NCBI GenBank assembly: GCA_030824495.1
Contig: JAVBXP010000020.1
Location: 1-50,338, forward strand
DNA from: a bacterium
Lineage (GTDB): Bacteria; Pseudomonadota; Alphaproteobacteria; Caulobacterales; Caulobacteraceae
DNA length: 50,338 bases
Reading direction: 5' to 3'
Positions 27,370-37,300 of this stretch are shown here, piece after piece. How positions within the stretch are numbered: the stretch's first letter is position 1; every line of letters starts with the position of its first letter. Position numbers and translations under genes: made by a program. A model generated the notes under the pieces. It had not been told where the DNA came from. It searched no databases and saw nothing but the letters and a program-made list of their open reading frames with translations.

Positions 27370-27792
27370 ATGGCTAAGGATATTGATCTCGCTCCCAATC
27401 CCGTCGACGTGCATGTCGGTTTGCGGATCAGGTTGCGGCGCAAGGAGCTTGGCGTCAGCCAGGAGAAGCTGGCCGAAGCGATCGGCCTTACGTTTCAGCA
27501 GGTTCAGAAGTACGAGCGCGCGGCCAATCGGGTCTCGGCGTCCAAGCTCTACGAGGTGGCTCGCGCCCTCGACACTTCCACGGCCTACTTCTTCGAGGGC
27601 CTGACCGACGCCCATATTCGCACCGCCGCCGAGCCGGGCGGCCAGAACCAGATGCAGGCCTTCCTGCTCACCGCCGAGGGCGTCGAACTCGCAACGACCT
27701 TCCCGCGGATCCAGCCCTCCCGGGTTCGTCGCCGTATTCTCGATCTGGTTCGCGCGATGGTCGATGACGGAGCGGTGGTTCCCGAGGACTGA
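27370..27792 (+). CDS. XRE-family helix-turn-helix regulator
   Basis: 140 aa. A Cro/CI HTH domain occupies about 15-72: VGLRIRLRRKELGVSQEKLA then GLTFQQVQKYERAANRVSAS. The C-terminal part (about 75-138) is helical, with the closing segment RVRRRILDLVRAMVDDG common to the alphaproteobacterial regulators found between lnt and metK. Ligand and targets unknown; location suggests a role in envelope or methionine/SAM control, and some relatives influence surface and stress traits. Inverted repeats at its start suggest self-regulation. Confidence 0.9.
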   Translation: MAKDIDLAPNPVDVHVGLRIRLRRKELGVSQEKLAEAIGLTFQQVQKYERAANRVSASKLYEVARALDTSTAYFFEGLTDAHIRTAAEPGGQNQMQAFLLTAEGVELATTFPRIQPSRVRRRILDLVRAMVDDGAVVPED

Positions 27793-27827
27793 TCTCTTTC
27801 AACAGCGGCCTCTTAACCCTGCGGCGA

Positions 27828-27851
27828 TTGACGCGGCTTGCGGGATATAAA
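27828..27851 (+). promoter_or_regulatory. candidate housekeeping promoter of metK
   Basis: TTGACGC (27828-27834) is a perfect Caulobacter-type -35; GATATAAA around 27844-27851 is a plausible -10 after 9 nt. The -10 region also forms a 7-bp hairpin TATAAAG-ATTT-CTTTATA (27846-27863). No SAM riboswitch fold was recognised in the roughly 70-nt leader. Confidence 0.5.
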
Positions 27852-27929
27852 GATTTCTTTATAGGTTTCCGCCGACGTCCAATTGGGGCTGCCGCGCGCC
27901 GGCGCCTGCACGATTTCCGGAGCTAACAC

Positions 27930-29150
27930 TTGAGCCGTTCCTCCTACATTTTCACCAGCGAAAGCGTGTCCGAAGGTCACCCGGACAAGGTCGCCGACCG
28001 CATCTCCGATACGGTGGTCGACGCCTTCCTGGCGGCGGAGCCCGAGGCTCGCGTAGCCTGCGAGACGCTGGTCACCACAAACCGGATCGTGCTGGCCGGT
28101 GAAGTTCGCGCCGGCAAGCCTGGCGCCTCCAAGGCCGAAAACAAGCAGCTGACCAAGGACATCCTGGCCAGCCTCGAGCCCAAGGTCCGGGCCGCGGTGA
28201 AGGACATCGGCTACGAGCAGAAGGGTTTCCACTGGCAGAAGGCGAAGTTCGCCAACTACCTGCACGCCCAATCCGCCGACATCGCCGTCGGCGTCGACTC
28301 GACCGAGAAGAAGGAAGAGGGCGCGGGCGACCAGGGGATCATGTTCGGCTACGCCTGCGACGAGACCCCGTCGCTGATGCCGGCGACTCTGCAATTCTCG
28401 CACGACATCCTGCACAAGCTGGCCGAGGTCCGTCACTCGGGCGAATGCGAGGCCCTTGAGCCCGACGCCAAGAGCCAGGTCACGGTGCTCTATCAGGACG
28501 GCCGCCCGGTCGAGATCCTGCAGATCGTCGTCTCCACCCAGCACAAGAAGAAGATCGGCGACCAGGCCGCGAACTCCAAGCGCATCCAGGCGCTGATCAA
28601 GCCCTATGTCGAGAGCGTGCTCCCCTCGGGCTTGGTCACCAAGAAGACCAAGTGGCACGTCAACCCGACCGGCCGCTTCCTGATCGGCGGGCCGGACGGC
28701 GACGCCGGCGTCACTGGCCGCAAGATCATCGTCGACACCTATGGCGGCGCCTCGCCGCACGGCGGCGGCGCTTTCTCGGGCAAGGATCCGACCAAGGTTG
28801 ACCGTTCGGCCGCCTATGCCTGCCGCTACCTGGCCAAGAACGTCGTGGCGGCGGGCCTGGCTCGCAAGTGCACCATCCAGATCAGCTACGCCATCGGCGT
28901 GGCCAATCCGCTGAGCTTCTACGTCGATCTGCACGGCACCGGCGAAGTCGATCCGGCCAAGCTGGAACTGGCCCTGCCGCAGATGATCGGCGGCGCCACG
29001 CCGCGCGCCATCCGCGAGCACCTGCAGCTCAACCGCCCGATCTATGCGCGTACCGCGGCCTACGGCCACTTTGGCCGCCAGCCCGACAACGAGGGCGGCT
29101 TCTCCTGGGAAAAGACCGATCTGGTCGACCAGTTGAAGAGCCTGGCGTAA
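27930..29150 (+). CDS. metK: S-adenosylmethionine synthetase
   Basis: 406 aa starting at TTG 27930, about 7 nt after [25 protein letters not shown] is the expected beginning and no ATG fits. Makes SAM from methionine and ATP. Motifs: [13 protein letters not shown] (ATP/Mg), [15 protein letters not shown] (about 130-144) and the P-loop-like [19 protein letters not shown] (about 273-291). Slightly long, as in other alphaproteobacteria. Supplies SAM used by the neighbouring MiaB and TrmB. Confidence 0.98.
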   Translation: MSRSSYIFTSESVSEGHPDKVADRISDTVVDAFLAAEPEARVACETLVTTNRIVLAGEVRAGKPGASKAENKQLTKDILASLEPKVRAAVKDIGYEQKGFHWQKAKFANYLHAQSADIAVGVDSTEKKEEGAGDQGIMFGYACDETPSLMPATLQFSHDILHKLAEVRHSGECEALEPDAKSQVTVLYQDGRPVEILQIVVSTQHKKKIGDQAANSKRIQALIKPYVESVLPSGLVTKKTKWHVNPTGRFLIGGPDGDAGVTGRKIIVDTYGGASPHGGGAFSGKDPTKVDRSAAYACRYLAKNVVAAGLARKCTIQISYAIGVANPLSFYVDLHGTGEVDPAKLELALPQMIGGATPRAIREHLQLNRPIYARTAAYGHFGRQPDNEGGFSWEKTDLVDQLKSLA

Positions 29151-29195
29151 TCTAGGTCCTGAGCCCCGCTTCGGCGGAATGTTCAGTCTGTGTGG

Positions 29196-29227
29196 GGGCC
29201 GTCGTGCGCGAGCGCGGCGGCCCTTCT
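29196..29227 (+). terminator. terminator after metK
   Basis: Twelve-pair stem from GGGCCG (29196-29201) to CGGCCC (29218-29223), including two G-U pairs and a GCGA-type loop, followed by TTCT. Located 46 nt after the metK stop. Confidence 0.65.
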
Positions 29228-29287
29228 CATTGCCCCGACACGCTCGGCCGCATTCCCTCCAGGCCAGGACCGCGCTAGAGGGCGGCG

Positions 29288-29965
29288 ATGGAAGACACTG
29301 CTCACCCGCTGCTCCGCTCCTATGGCCGGATCAAGTCGCGCCCGATCAAGCCGCGCCAAGCCGCCTTGGTGGAAACCCTGCTGCCGCAGATCCGCGCGCC
29401 CCAGGCGCCGTTCGATCCCGCCGACCTGATGCCGGGGGCCGACGAGGTCTGGCTGGAGATCGGGTTTGGCGGTGGCGAGCACATGGCCAGCCAAGCCGCG
29501 CGGGCGCCGAACGTGCTGATCATCGGTTGCGAGCCGTTCCTGAACGGCGTGGCCAGCGCGGTGCGCCACGTGGACGAGCAAGGCCTGAAGAACGTGCGGA
29601 TCAAGGACGGCGACGCCCGTGAACTGATCGGCCATCTGCCGGACGCCTGCCTGAGCCGGGTCTTCATCCTGTTTCCCGATCCTTGGCCCAAGGCGCGTCA
29701 CCACAAGCGCCGGATCGTGCAGCCCGAAGTGTTGGCGGATCTGGCCAGGGTGCTGAAGCCCGGCGGCAAGCTGCGCTTCGCCACCGATGTTGCGGGCTAT
29801 GCCGACTGGGCGCTGGAGCGGGTGCTCGCCTCGCCGCACTTCAAGTGGGCCGCAGAGCGCGCCGACGACTGGCGTGTCCCGCCTGCCGACCACATCACCA
29901 CGCGCTATGAGGAAAAGCGCCTGGGCGATTGCGAGCCGGTGTTCTTCGACTTCGAGCGGGTCTAG
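29288..29965 (+). CDS. trmB: tRNA (guanine-N7-)-methyltransferase
   Basis: 225 aa from ATG 29288. Methylates G46 of tRNA with SAM. The SAM loop is WLEIGFGGGEHMASQA (about 55-70). The TrmB signatures IIGCEPFLNGVA, FILFPDPWPKARHHKRR (about 126-142) and HITTRYEEKRL (about 203-213) are complete. Standard neighbour of metK in alphaproteobacteria. Confidence 0.97.
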   Translation: MEDTAHPLLRSYGRIKSRPIKPRQAALVETLLPQIRAPQAPFDPADLMPGADEVWLEIGFGGGEHMASQAARAPNVLIIGCEPFLNGVASAVRHVDEQGLKNVRIKDGDARELIGHLPDACLSRVFILFPDPWPKARHHKRRIVQPEVLADLARVLKPGGKLRFATDVAGYADWALERVLASPHFKWAAERADDWRVPPADHITTRYEEKRLGDCEPVFFDFERV

Positions 29966-30047
29966 CGGCCCCGCAAAGGCTACCTCCCAGGTAATGGCGC
30001 GGCTTGATCTCGCCCCCTAGGCTGCCGCCAGCAATGGAGGGCAGACC

Positions 30048-30476
30048 ATGTCGCGTTTCTGGCGAACCTGGATGATCGGAGGGTGCTGGGCCGTGGGCCT
30101 CTTTGGGGTAATCCTGGCGGCGAGCGCGTTTGAAGCGACCGCCGGGCCTACCCGCCTGCTGTTTAGCCTGCTGAATGATCGCGTCGCGTTCGATCCAGCG
30201 CCGCACCTGCGGTTCAGCCTGGCGGTTCTGGGAGCGGTGACGATCGGCTGGAGCCTGACGCTGGCGGCGGCGATCCAGGCGGCGCATCTACTGGGCGATC
30301 AGGCCGGGCCCGTGTGGATCCTCGTGACCGCCAGCCTGGTGGCCTGGTACGCGATCGACACGACGCTGTCGGTGGCCACGGGCTTCGGGCTCAACGCCAT
30401 CCCGAATACGATTTTTCTGGTGGTGTTCCTGCTGCCGATCATTCGCAGCGGCGTGCTCAAGACGCTTTCGTCCTGA
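30048..30476 (+). CDS. small four-helix membrane protein of unknown function
   Basis: 142 aa from ATG 30048, preceded by GGAGGGC. Four hydrophobic stretches at about 8-28, 56-80, 88-108 and 115-135 suggest a four-TM inner-membrane protein. Polar loops are short; no catalytic or metal motif was seen. It lies between trmB and ppa, where other alphaproteobacteria usually have nothing or a different gene. Family not recognised. Confidence 0.7.
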   Translation: MSRFWRTWMIGGCWAVGLFGVILAASAFEATAGPTRLLFSLLNDRVAFDPAPHLRFSLAVLGAVTIGWSLTLAAAIQAAHLLGDQAGPVWILVTASLVAWYAIDTTLSVATGFGLNAIPNTIFLVVFLLPIIRSGVLKTLSS

Positions 30477-30482
30477 GGAAGG

Positions 30483-30511
30483 CGCATCACCAGGCCGGGC
30501 CTGGTGATGCG
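30483..30511. terminator. 12-bp hairpin between convergent genes
   Basis: CGCATCACCAGG (30483-30494) pairs perfectly with CCTGGTGATGCG (30500-30511) around CCGGG. Lies between the stops of the membrane gene (+) and ppa (-), so probably a shared terminator or mRNA end protector; no U-tract. Confidence 0.6.
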
Positions 30512-30522
30512 TGTCGTCGGGC

Positions 30523-31074
30523 CTACTTCTGGCCCCAGCCCTTGCCGGCGGCGTTGGCGCGCTCGATGCCTTGGCGGATCAGTTCGCCGGTTTCTTCCGG
30601 ATCGGCCCAGCGGACGATCTCGACCGACTTGCCCTTTTCCAGATCTTTGTAGTGCTGGAAGAAGTGCGCGATCTGCTCGGTCAGGATAGCGGGCAGGCCG
30701 CGCCAGGAGTCCACGCCGGCGTAGAAGGGGTGCAGCTTGTCGACTGGCACGGCCAGGACCTTTTCGTCGCCGCCGGCCTCATCGACCATCATCAGGGTGC
30801 CGATCGGCCGCACGCGGATCACCGCGCCGGGGACGACGGGGGTCGGGCCGACCACCAGCACGTCCATCGGGTCGCCATCGTCCGACAGGGTGTGGGGGAT
30901 GAAGCCGTAGTTGCCCGGGTAGTACATGGCCGTGTGCAGGAAGCGATCGACCATGATCGCGCCCGACTCCTTGTCGAGCTCGTACTTCACCGGTTCGCCG
31001 CCTTGCGGGATCTCGATGATGGCGTTGACGTCGTAGGGCGGGTTCACGCCGGTGGGGATCTTGGAGATGTCCAT
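30523..31074 (-). CDS. ppa: inorganic pyrophosphatase (family I)
   Basis: 183 aa from ATG 31074 (MDISKIPTGVNPPYDVNAII); the frame is open upstream but without family similarity. Hydrolyses PPi from biosynthetic reactions. Metal-binding acidic cluster DGDPMDVLVV (66-75), plus IEIPQGGEPVKYELDK (about 20-35) and YYPGNYGFIPHTL (51-63), all canonical. C-terminal helix carries the hexamer-type ending. Divergent from the rimP operon. Confidence 0.97.
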   Translation of the reverse strand: MDISKIPTGVNPPYDVNAIIEIPQGGEPVKYELDKESGAIMVDRFLHTAMYYPGNYGFIPHTLSDDGDPMDVLVVGPTPVVPGAVIRVRPIGTLMMVDEAGGDEKVLAVPVDKLHPFYAGVDSWRGLPAILTEQIAHFFQHYKDLEKGKSVEIVRWADPEETGELIRQGIERANAAGKGWGQK

Positions 31075-31224
31075 AGGGAGGAAGGACCTTGAAGACGCGA
31101 CAGTTGAGGGCGCCGTCTGTGGACTATTCGGAGCCAGCGGAAAAGGGGCGCTGGGAATTCGATGGTGCGAATGCTGCAAATAACCGCCGAAATGGCAGGG
31201 TGAAACGCTCGAAACTGGGAGGGG

Positions 31225-31251
31225 CTGACAAACGGCGGCGCGCGCGCTATA
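31225..31251 (+). promoter_or_regulatory. candidate promoter of the rimP-nusA-infB operon
   Basis: CTGACA at 31225-31230 and GCTATATA at 31244-31251, 13 nt apart, close to the Caulobacter pattern TTGACGS...GCTANAWC. Predicted start near 31258, giving a leader of about 88 nt that contains a complete terminator-like hairpin. Confidence 0.6.
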
Positions 31252-31273
31252 TAGGCCTTCACATCGTCCGTTA

Positions 31274-31322
31274 GCGCTGGATAGCGCCTACGAGCGGCAG
31301 GCTTCGGCCCGGCCGCTTTTTT
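31274..31322 (+). terminator. terminator-like attenuator in the rimP leader
   Basis: First a small hairpin GCGCT-GGAT-AGCGC (31274-31287), then GCGGC-A-GGC-TTCG-GCC-CG-GCCGC (31294-31316) with a stable UUCG tetraloop, directly followed by six T (31317-31322). This is the best intrinsic terminator in the window after infB's, yet it lies only 23 nt upstream of the rimP start and downstream of the likely promoter. It should cause premature termination unless relieved. NusA itself, encoded by the second gene, acts at such hairpins. Confidence 0.7.
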
Positions 31323-31345
31323 GTTGCCGGAGAGTAGCCAAGCTT

Positions 31346-31891
31346 ATGCGAGGCAAGACCACGGAAGACCAAAGGCTCGTTGAGCTGCTCGACCCTGTCG
31401 CCGAAGCCGCCGGCTACGAGATCGTGCGCCTGCGCCTGATGGGCGCCGAGAGCGCCCGCCGACTACAGATCATGGCCGAGACGCCCGATGGCGAGATGGT
31501 CGTCGAAGACTGCGCGCGCCTGAGCCGCGCCATTTCCGAAGTGATGGACGCCGCCGACCCGATCAAGGGCGAGTACACGCTGGAAGTTTCCTCGCCCGGC
31601 GTCGATCGCCCGCTGACGCGCCTGAAGGACTTCGGCACCTATGAGGGGCACGAAGCCCGCATCGAGCTCGACCGTGTCGCCGAGGGCCGCAAGCGGTTCC
31701 GCGGCGTGCTGGCCGGCATCGACGGCGACAATATCGGCATCGACCTGGAAGGGGAGGAGGCCACCGCCATGGTGCCGTTCTCCTGGATCGTCGACGCCAA
31801 GCTGATCCTGACCGACGCCTTGATGAAGCGCGGCGCTGAAGAGCGCGCCGCCCGCATCGAGGGCGACGAACAACCAGATACACCCGAGTAA
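31346..31891 (+). CDS. rimP: ribosome maturation factor RimP
   Basis: 181 aa from ATG 31346 with GGAGAG upstream. Needed for 30S assembly. Fits the family in [20 protein letters not shown] (about 13-32), [20 protein letters not shown] (about 54-73) and the signature [20 protein letters not shown] (about 75-94). First gene of the rimP-nusA-ylxR-infB operon, ending 13 nt before nusA. Confidence 0.97.
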   Translation: MRGKTTEDQRLVELLDPVAEAAGYEIVRLRLMGAESARRLQIMAETPDGEMVVEDCARLSRAISEVMDAADPIKGEYTLEVSSPGVDRPLTRLKDFGTYEGHEARIELDRVAEGRKRFRGVLAGIDGDNIGIDLEGEEATAMVPFSWIVDAKLILTDALMKRGAEERAARIEGDEQPDTPE

Positions 31892-31904
31892 AAGGACACA
31901 ACCG

Positions 31905-33635
31905 ATGAGCCTGACCGGCATTTCCGCCAACCGGCTTGAGCTGTTGCAGATCGCCGAGGCCGTGGCCCGCGAGAAGTCGATCGACAAAGAGATCGTCATC
32001 GAGGCCATCGAGGAAGCGATCCAGAAGGGCGCTCGCGCCCGCTACGGCGCCGAGCACGACATCCGGGTCCATATCGATCCCAAGACCGGCGAGACCACGG
32101 TCAAGCGGGTGATCACCGTCGTTCCGGACGAGACCGTCTACGAGAACGAAGAAGGCATCCCGGAAGAGCCCGTCGGCGTGCGCCGTCTGTCTGACGCGCT
32201 GCGCGACGACAAGACCGCCGAGGTCGGCAAGATCTACGAAGAGGTTCTGCCGCCGTTCGAGTTCGGCCGCGTCCAGACCCAGATGGCCCGCCAGGTGGTG
32301 ACCGGTAAGGTCCGCGAAGCCGAGCGCGAGCGTCAGCACGAAGAATTCAAGGACCGCGTGGGCGAGATCGTCAACGGCGTGGTCAAGCGCGTCGAGTACG
32401 GCAACACCGTCGTCGACCTGGGCCGCGGTGAAGGCATCATGCGCCGTGATCAGTCGATCCCGCGCGAGAACTTCAATATCGGCGACCGGATCCGCTGCTA
32501 CATCTACGACGTCCGCCGCGAGACCAAGGGTCCGCAGATCCTGCTCTCGCGCGCCCACGGCGGCTTCATGGCCAAGCTGTTCGCGCAGGAAGTGCCGGAA
32601 GTTTACGACGGCGTGATCGAAATCCGCGCCGTGGCCCGTGATCCGGGTTCGCGCGCCAAGATGGCCGTCGTCTCGAACGACAGCTCGATCGACCCGGTCG
32701 GCGCCTGCGTCGGTATGCGCGGTTCGCGCGTGCAGGCGGTGGTGGCCGAGCTGCAGGGCGAAAAGATCGACATCATCCAGTGGAGCCCGGACGAGGCGAC
32801 CTTCATCGTGAACGGTCTGGCCCCCGCCGAAGTCTCCAAGGTGGTGATGGACGAAGAGGACGAGCGCGTCGAAGTGGTCGTGCCGGACGAGCAACTGTCG
32901 CTCGCCATCGGCCGCCGCGGTCAGAACGTCCGCCTCGCCAGCCAGCTGACCGGCTGGCAGATCGACATCATGACCGAGAGCCAGGAGAGCGAGCGCCGTC
33001 AGCGTGAGTTCGCCGAGCGTACGGCTCTCTTCCAGGAAGCCCTGGACGTCGATGAGGTCATCGCCCAGCTGCTGGTGACCGAAGGCTTCGCCACCGTTGA
33101 AGACGTGGCCTATGTCGACAACGCCGAAGTCGCGGCCATCGAAGGCTTCGACGAAGACACCGCCGAGGAAATCCAGGCTCGCGCCCGGGACTTCCTGGAA
33201 AAGATCGCCACCGAATACGACACCAAGCGTCTGGCGCTGGGCGTCGAGGACGGCTTGCTCGAGATCCAGGGCGTCACCCTGCCGATGGCCGTGGCACTGG
33301 GCGAAGGCGACGTGAAGAGCGTCGAGGATCTCGCCGGGCTGATCCCCGACGACCTGCGCGGCTGGTTCGAAACCAAGGATGGCGAGCGCGTGCGCGAGCC
33401 GGGCATCCTGGAAAGCTTCAACATGGACGCGGCGGACGCCGAGGCCCTGATCATGCGCGCACGCGTCGCCATGGGCTGGGTCGAGGCGCCTGAGCCGGTT
33501 CCGGAAGCAGAAGTCGAGTATTCTGAAGTCGACGCGGTGTTCGGGCATGCGCCTGAGCAGGCGCCGGTCGCGGCGGCTGAGGCTGAAGAGCCCGCGGCTG
33601 AAGCTCCGGCCGCTGAAGAAGATCCGGAGGCCTAG
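31905..33635 (+). CDS. nusA: transcription termination/antitermination factor NusA
   Basis: 576 aa, preceded by AAAGGA. Binds RNA polymerase and hairpins to control pausing, termination and rRNA antitermination. N-terminal RNAP-binding domain (about 1-125), S1 domain (about 135-200, GIVNGVVKRVEYGNTVVDLG), two KH domains (about 230-350, including VGACVGMRGSRVQAVVAEL and SLAIGRRGQNVRLASQLTGW), then two acidic repeats (about 365-510). The last 40 residues are low-complexity Ala/Glu/Pro, a lineage feature. Confidence 0.98.
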   Translation: MSLTGISANRLELLQIAEAVAREKSIDKEIVIEAIEEAIQKGARARYGAEHDIRVHIDPKTGETTVKRVITVVPDETVYENEEGIPEEPVGVRRLSDALRDDKTAEVGKIYEEVLPPFEFGRVQTQMARQVVTGKVREAERERQHEEFKDRVGEIVNGVVKRVEYGNTVVDLGRGEGIMRRDQSIPRENFNIGDRIRCYIYDVRRETKGPQILLSRAHGGFMAKLFAQEVPEVYDGVIEIRAVARDPGSRAKMAVVSNDSSIDPVGACVGMRGSRVQAVVAELQGEKIDIIQWSPDEATFIVNGLAPAEVSKVVMDEEDERVEVVVPDEQLSLAIGRRGQNVRLASQLTGWQIDIMTESQESERRQREFAERTALFQEALDVDEVIAQLLVTEGFATVEDVAYVDNAEVAAIEGFDEDTAEEIQARARDFLEKIATEYDTKRLALGVEDGLLEIQGVTLPMAVALGEGDVKSVEDLAGLIPDDLRGWFETKDGERVREPGILESFNMDAADAEALIMRARVAMGWVEAPEPVPEAEVEYSEVDAVFGHAPEQAPVAAAEAEEPAAEAPAAEEDPEA

Positions 33636-33641
33636 TCCACG

Positions 33642-34322
33642 GTGACCAGTCCCGCCCCGACCGTGACCGCCACGCGGGCTCCAAAGACCCTCGCGGCGGC
33701 CGCGCGGGAGCGGCGGGACATCGTCTCCGGCGAAGTGATGGACGAGGATCGCCTCATCCGTTTCGTCGTCGGTCCCGACCAAACCGTGGTTCCGGACCTG
33801 GCGCGCAAGCTGCCGGGCCGGGGGCTGTGGGTCGCCGCCGACCGCGTGTCGGTGGAGACCGCCGCCAAGAAGGGCCTGTTTTCGCGGGCCGCCAAGAGCA
33901 AGCTGACGCCGCCTGTGGGACTGGCCGATCAGGTCGAGGAGCTGATGCTCCGGCGGCTTATGGACGGGCTGGGCCTTGCGAAACGCGCCGGCGACCTTAT
34001 CTCGGGTTTCGAGAAGGTCGCCTCGGCCGTGAACGCCGGCAAGGCCGCCTGGGTCATCGAAGCCGCCGATGGCGCTGCTGATGGCCGCCGTAAGATTCTA
34101 AATGTGGCCCGCAGGTCACCGAAACCCCCGCAAATCTTCGGACTCTTCGCCGCCGAGGAATTGGGTTTGGCCTTGGGGGCAGAGAATGTGATACACACCG
34201 CCTTCCTTGCGGGGCGTGGCGCCGATCGTTGGACTGTAGATGTCCGCAGATTGACTGGCTTCCGCCCGCTCCTTCCCGAGAGTTGGCGCGAGGAAAAGCC
34301 TTCTGAGGCGAGCGGAACCTAA
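33642..34322 (+). CDS. YlxR/DUF448 RNA-binding protein with L7Ae-like domain
   Basis: 226 aa from GTG 33642, six nt after the nusA stop. N-terminal DUF448 fold (about 20-85): RERRDIVSGEVMDEDRLIRF and LARKLPGRGLWVAADR; the usual RxC is RRD here. The second domain (about 100-185) resembles L7Ae/YlxQ: LGLAKRAGDLISGFEKVASA. So the ylxR and ylxQ functions of Firmicutes appear fused, as is usual in alphaproteobacteria. Acts presumably with NusA and IF2; no enzymatic role. Confidence 0.88.
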   Translation: MTSPAPTVTATRAPKTLAAAARERRDIVSGEVMDEDRLIRFVVGPDQTVVPDLARKLPGRGLWVAADRVSVETAAKKGLFSRAAKSKLTPPVGLADQVEELMLRRLMDGLGLAKRAGDLISGFEKVASAVNAGKAAWVIEAADGAADGRRKILNVARRSPKPPQIFGLFAAEELGLALGAENVIHTAFLAGRGADRWTVDVRRLTGFRPLLPESWREEKPSEASGT

Positions 34323-34359
34323 GTCGGTTTCGCGCGCCTAGAGCTATTGAAATGTCCGT

Positions 34360-34378
34360 GGTCGGGACCGTCCCGACC
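34360..34378 (+). promoter_or_regulatory. palindromic hairpin upstream of infB
   Basis: GGTCGGGA (34360-34367), loop CCG, TCCCGACC (34371-34378): a perfect 8-bp stem 18 nt before the infB ATG. No U-tract. Could be an RNA processing or translational control site, or a DNA-binding palindrome. Confidence 0.5.
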
Positions 34379-34396
34379 TGTAAGTAAAGCGAGCGC

Positions 34397-37300
34397 ATGA
34401 GCGACGAGAACGACAACGGCCGGGCCCCTGGCGGGCGAGCTCCCCTGACCCTCAAGCCCCGTGGGGCTGGATCGGTCAGCGCGGGCACGGTGAAGCAAAG
34501 CTTCAGCCACGGCCGCTCCAAGACCGTGGTCGTGGAGACCAAACGCCAGCGGACGCACAACGCGCCGTCGGGCAATCTCGCCGCGCCTTCGTCGGCCGAG
34601 AAGCGCGCCTTCACGCCTCCGTCCTCCGCGCCGCGCTCCTCAGGTCCCTCGGGCGACAACTCGAACCTGTCGGCTGAAGAGCAGCGGGCCCGTCAACGCG
34701 CCATCGAATTGGCGCGTGAGCATCAGGCTCGTCAGGCCGCTGAGCAGCAAGCGCGTGAAGAACGTGCTCGCGCCGAGGCTGACGCCGCGGCCCGCGCCGC
34801 TGCGGCCGCCGCCGCCGCTGCTGCTGCGAAGCCCGCTGAGGCCCCGGCCCCCGCGCCGACCCCGGCTCCTGAAGCGCCCAGCGCGCCGCAGGCCGCCGCG
34901 CCTGAACCTGCGCCTGCTCCGGCCGCGCCTGTCGCCCCGGTGACGCCGGTCGCTCCGGCCGCCCCCGTGGTTTCGGCTCCGGCCGCGCCGCAGGCTGCTG
35001 CGCCCCAGGCTCCGCAAGCTCCTCAGGCCTCGACGCATCAAGCGCCGCGGACCGAAGGCCCGCGGCCTTCGTCCGGCCAGACCCGCACCTACGAACCTTC
35101 CCGCGAACGCCGCGATGATCGCGCCTCGACGACGACCTATCGTCCCGAGCGTGCGCCCGGCCGCTTCGAGAACGCAAACTTCGGTCAGCGCGCGCCGCGC
35201 GCCGACGGCGGCGGCCAGCAACGGCCGCCGGCGCGTGAAAACGACCGCCCGCAGGGTGGTGATCGCGGTCCGCGCACTGATCGGCCGCAAGGCGATCGGC
35301 CGCAGGGTGATCGTCCTCAGGGCGGCGGCGATCGTCCGCGTCCCAGCGGCGAACCTGTTCGTTATTCGGCGCTCGCGCCGCGTCCGGCGCCGGGCCGTCC
35401 CGGTGATCGTCCCGGTGGGCCCCGCCCGCCGCGCGGCGGCGCGCCGAACGCTCCGCCCGCCACGCCTGAAGTCCAACGCGCCACCCGTTCGGCTCCTCGC
35501 CCTGGCGGTGAGACCGGTCGTCGTCCCGACGATGAAGAGGATACGCGCCGCAAGACCGCCGCTAGCGCCCCCAACAAGGCGATCAGCCGCGTCAAGGGTG
35601 CGGCCCAGCGTCGCGAAGGCCGCCTGACCATCCAAGCTGTGGCTGGTGATGATGAGGGCGCCGTCGAACGGATGCGCTCGCTCGCCTCGGTCCGCCGGGC
35701 GCGTGAACGTGAACGTGAAAAGCGCAAGGGCGGCGGCCAGGAAGCGGCCCGCGCGGCTCGCGAAGTCGTCATTCCGGACGTCATCACCGTGGCCGAACTG
35801 GCCAACCGGATGGCGACTCGCGGCGTTGAGATCATCAAGTTCCTGATGCGTCAGGGCGTGATGCTCAAGGTCAATGACGTCATCGACAACGACACCGCCG
35901 AATTGGTGGCGACCGAATTTGGTCACACCGTGCGCCGGGTTTCGGAATCCGACGTCGAAGAAGGCTTCATCGGCGAAGAGGATGTCGACGATCACCTGCT
36001 CCCGCGTCCGCCGGTCGTGGCGGTCATGGGCCACGTCGACCACGGCAAGACCTCGCTGCTGGACGCCCTGCGTTCGGCCGATGTCGCCGGTGGCGAGCGT
36101 GGCGGGATCACCCAGCACATCGGCGCCTATCAGGTGCGTCTGGAAAGCGGCCAATCGGTCACCTTCCTCGACACCCCTGGCCACGCGGCCTTCTCGGCCA
36201 TGCGGGCTCGCGGCGCTGACGTGACCGACATCGTCATCCTGGTGGTGGCCGCCGACGACGGCGTCATGCCGCAGACGATTGAAGCGATCCATCACGCCAA
36301 GGCGTCGGGCGCTCCGATCATCGTGGCGATCAACAAGATCGATAAGCCGGGCGCCAATCCGCAAAAGGTGATCAACGAGCTGCTGCAGCACGAGATCGTC
36401 GTCGAAAGCCTGGGTGGCGAAACCCAAGCGATCGAAGTCTCGGCCCTGCAGAAGCTTGGCCTGGACGACCTGATCGAAGGCATCCTGCTGCAAGCCGAAG
36501 TCATGGACCTGAAGGCCAATCCGGACCGCATCGCGGACGGCACGGTCATCGAGGCCAAGCTCGATCGCGGACGCGGCGCGGTTTCGACCGTGCTGGTCAA
36601 GCGCGGTACGCTGAAGCGTGGCGACATCGTCGTGGCCGGTTCCAACTTCGGCCGCGTGCGCGCTCTGCTCAACGAACGCGACGAACAGCTCGACTCCGCT
36701 GGCCCCTCGGTGCCGGTGGAAATCCTTGGTCTGGACGGTACGCCCAGCCCGGGTGAGCCCTTCGCCGTCGTGGAAAACGAAGCTCGCGCCCGTGAACTGA
36801 CCGAGTATCGGACCCGTGTGAAGCGCGAGAAGGCCGGTTCGCCGGTCTCGGCGGGCGTGACCATGGCCGACTTCATGGCCAAGCTTCAGGACAAGAAGAT
36901 CTCGGAGCTGCCGGTCATCATCAAGGCCGACGTCCAGGGTTCCGCCGAAGCCATCGTGGGTTCGCTGGCTGCACTGGGCACCGACGAGGTGCGCGCCCGG
37001 ATCATCCTCCAAGGCGCCGGCGCGATCAGCGAGAGCGACGTCATGCTGGCCAAGGGCGCGGGTTCCCCGATCCTCGGCTTCAACGTCCGCGCCTCCAAGC
37101 AGGCTCAAGCCCTGGCTGAACGCGAAGGCGTGGAAATCCGCTACTACGCGATCATCTACGACCTGATCGACGACATCAAAGGCGTGCTCTCGGGCATGCT
37201 GGCGCCGGAACAACGCGAAACCTTCCTGGGTAACGCGCGCGTCCTGCAGGTGTTCGACATCACCAAGGTCGGCCGGGTCGCCGGTTGCCGGGTCACCGAC

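Noticed and set aside
27852..27929. possible SAM riboswitch ahead of metK
   Set aside because: Only a short AT hairpin was seen; none of the known SAM-sensing folds (SAM-II, SAM/SAH) could be drawn by eye.
31258..31345. tRNA-like fold in the rimP leader
   Set aside because: Two hairpins but no acceptor stem, TTC arm or anticodon arrangement; the U-tract marks a terminator.
34640..37213. 857-codon open frame antisense to infB
   Set aside because: Low-complexity Arg/Gly/Ala translation; shadow of the infB reading frame with no independent start signal or domain.
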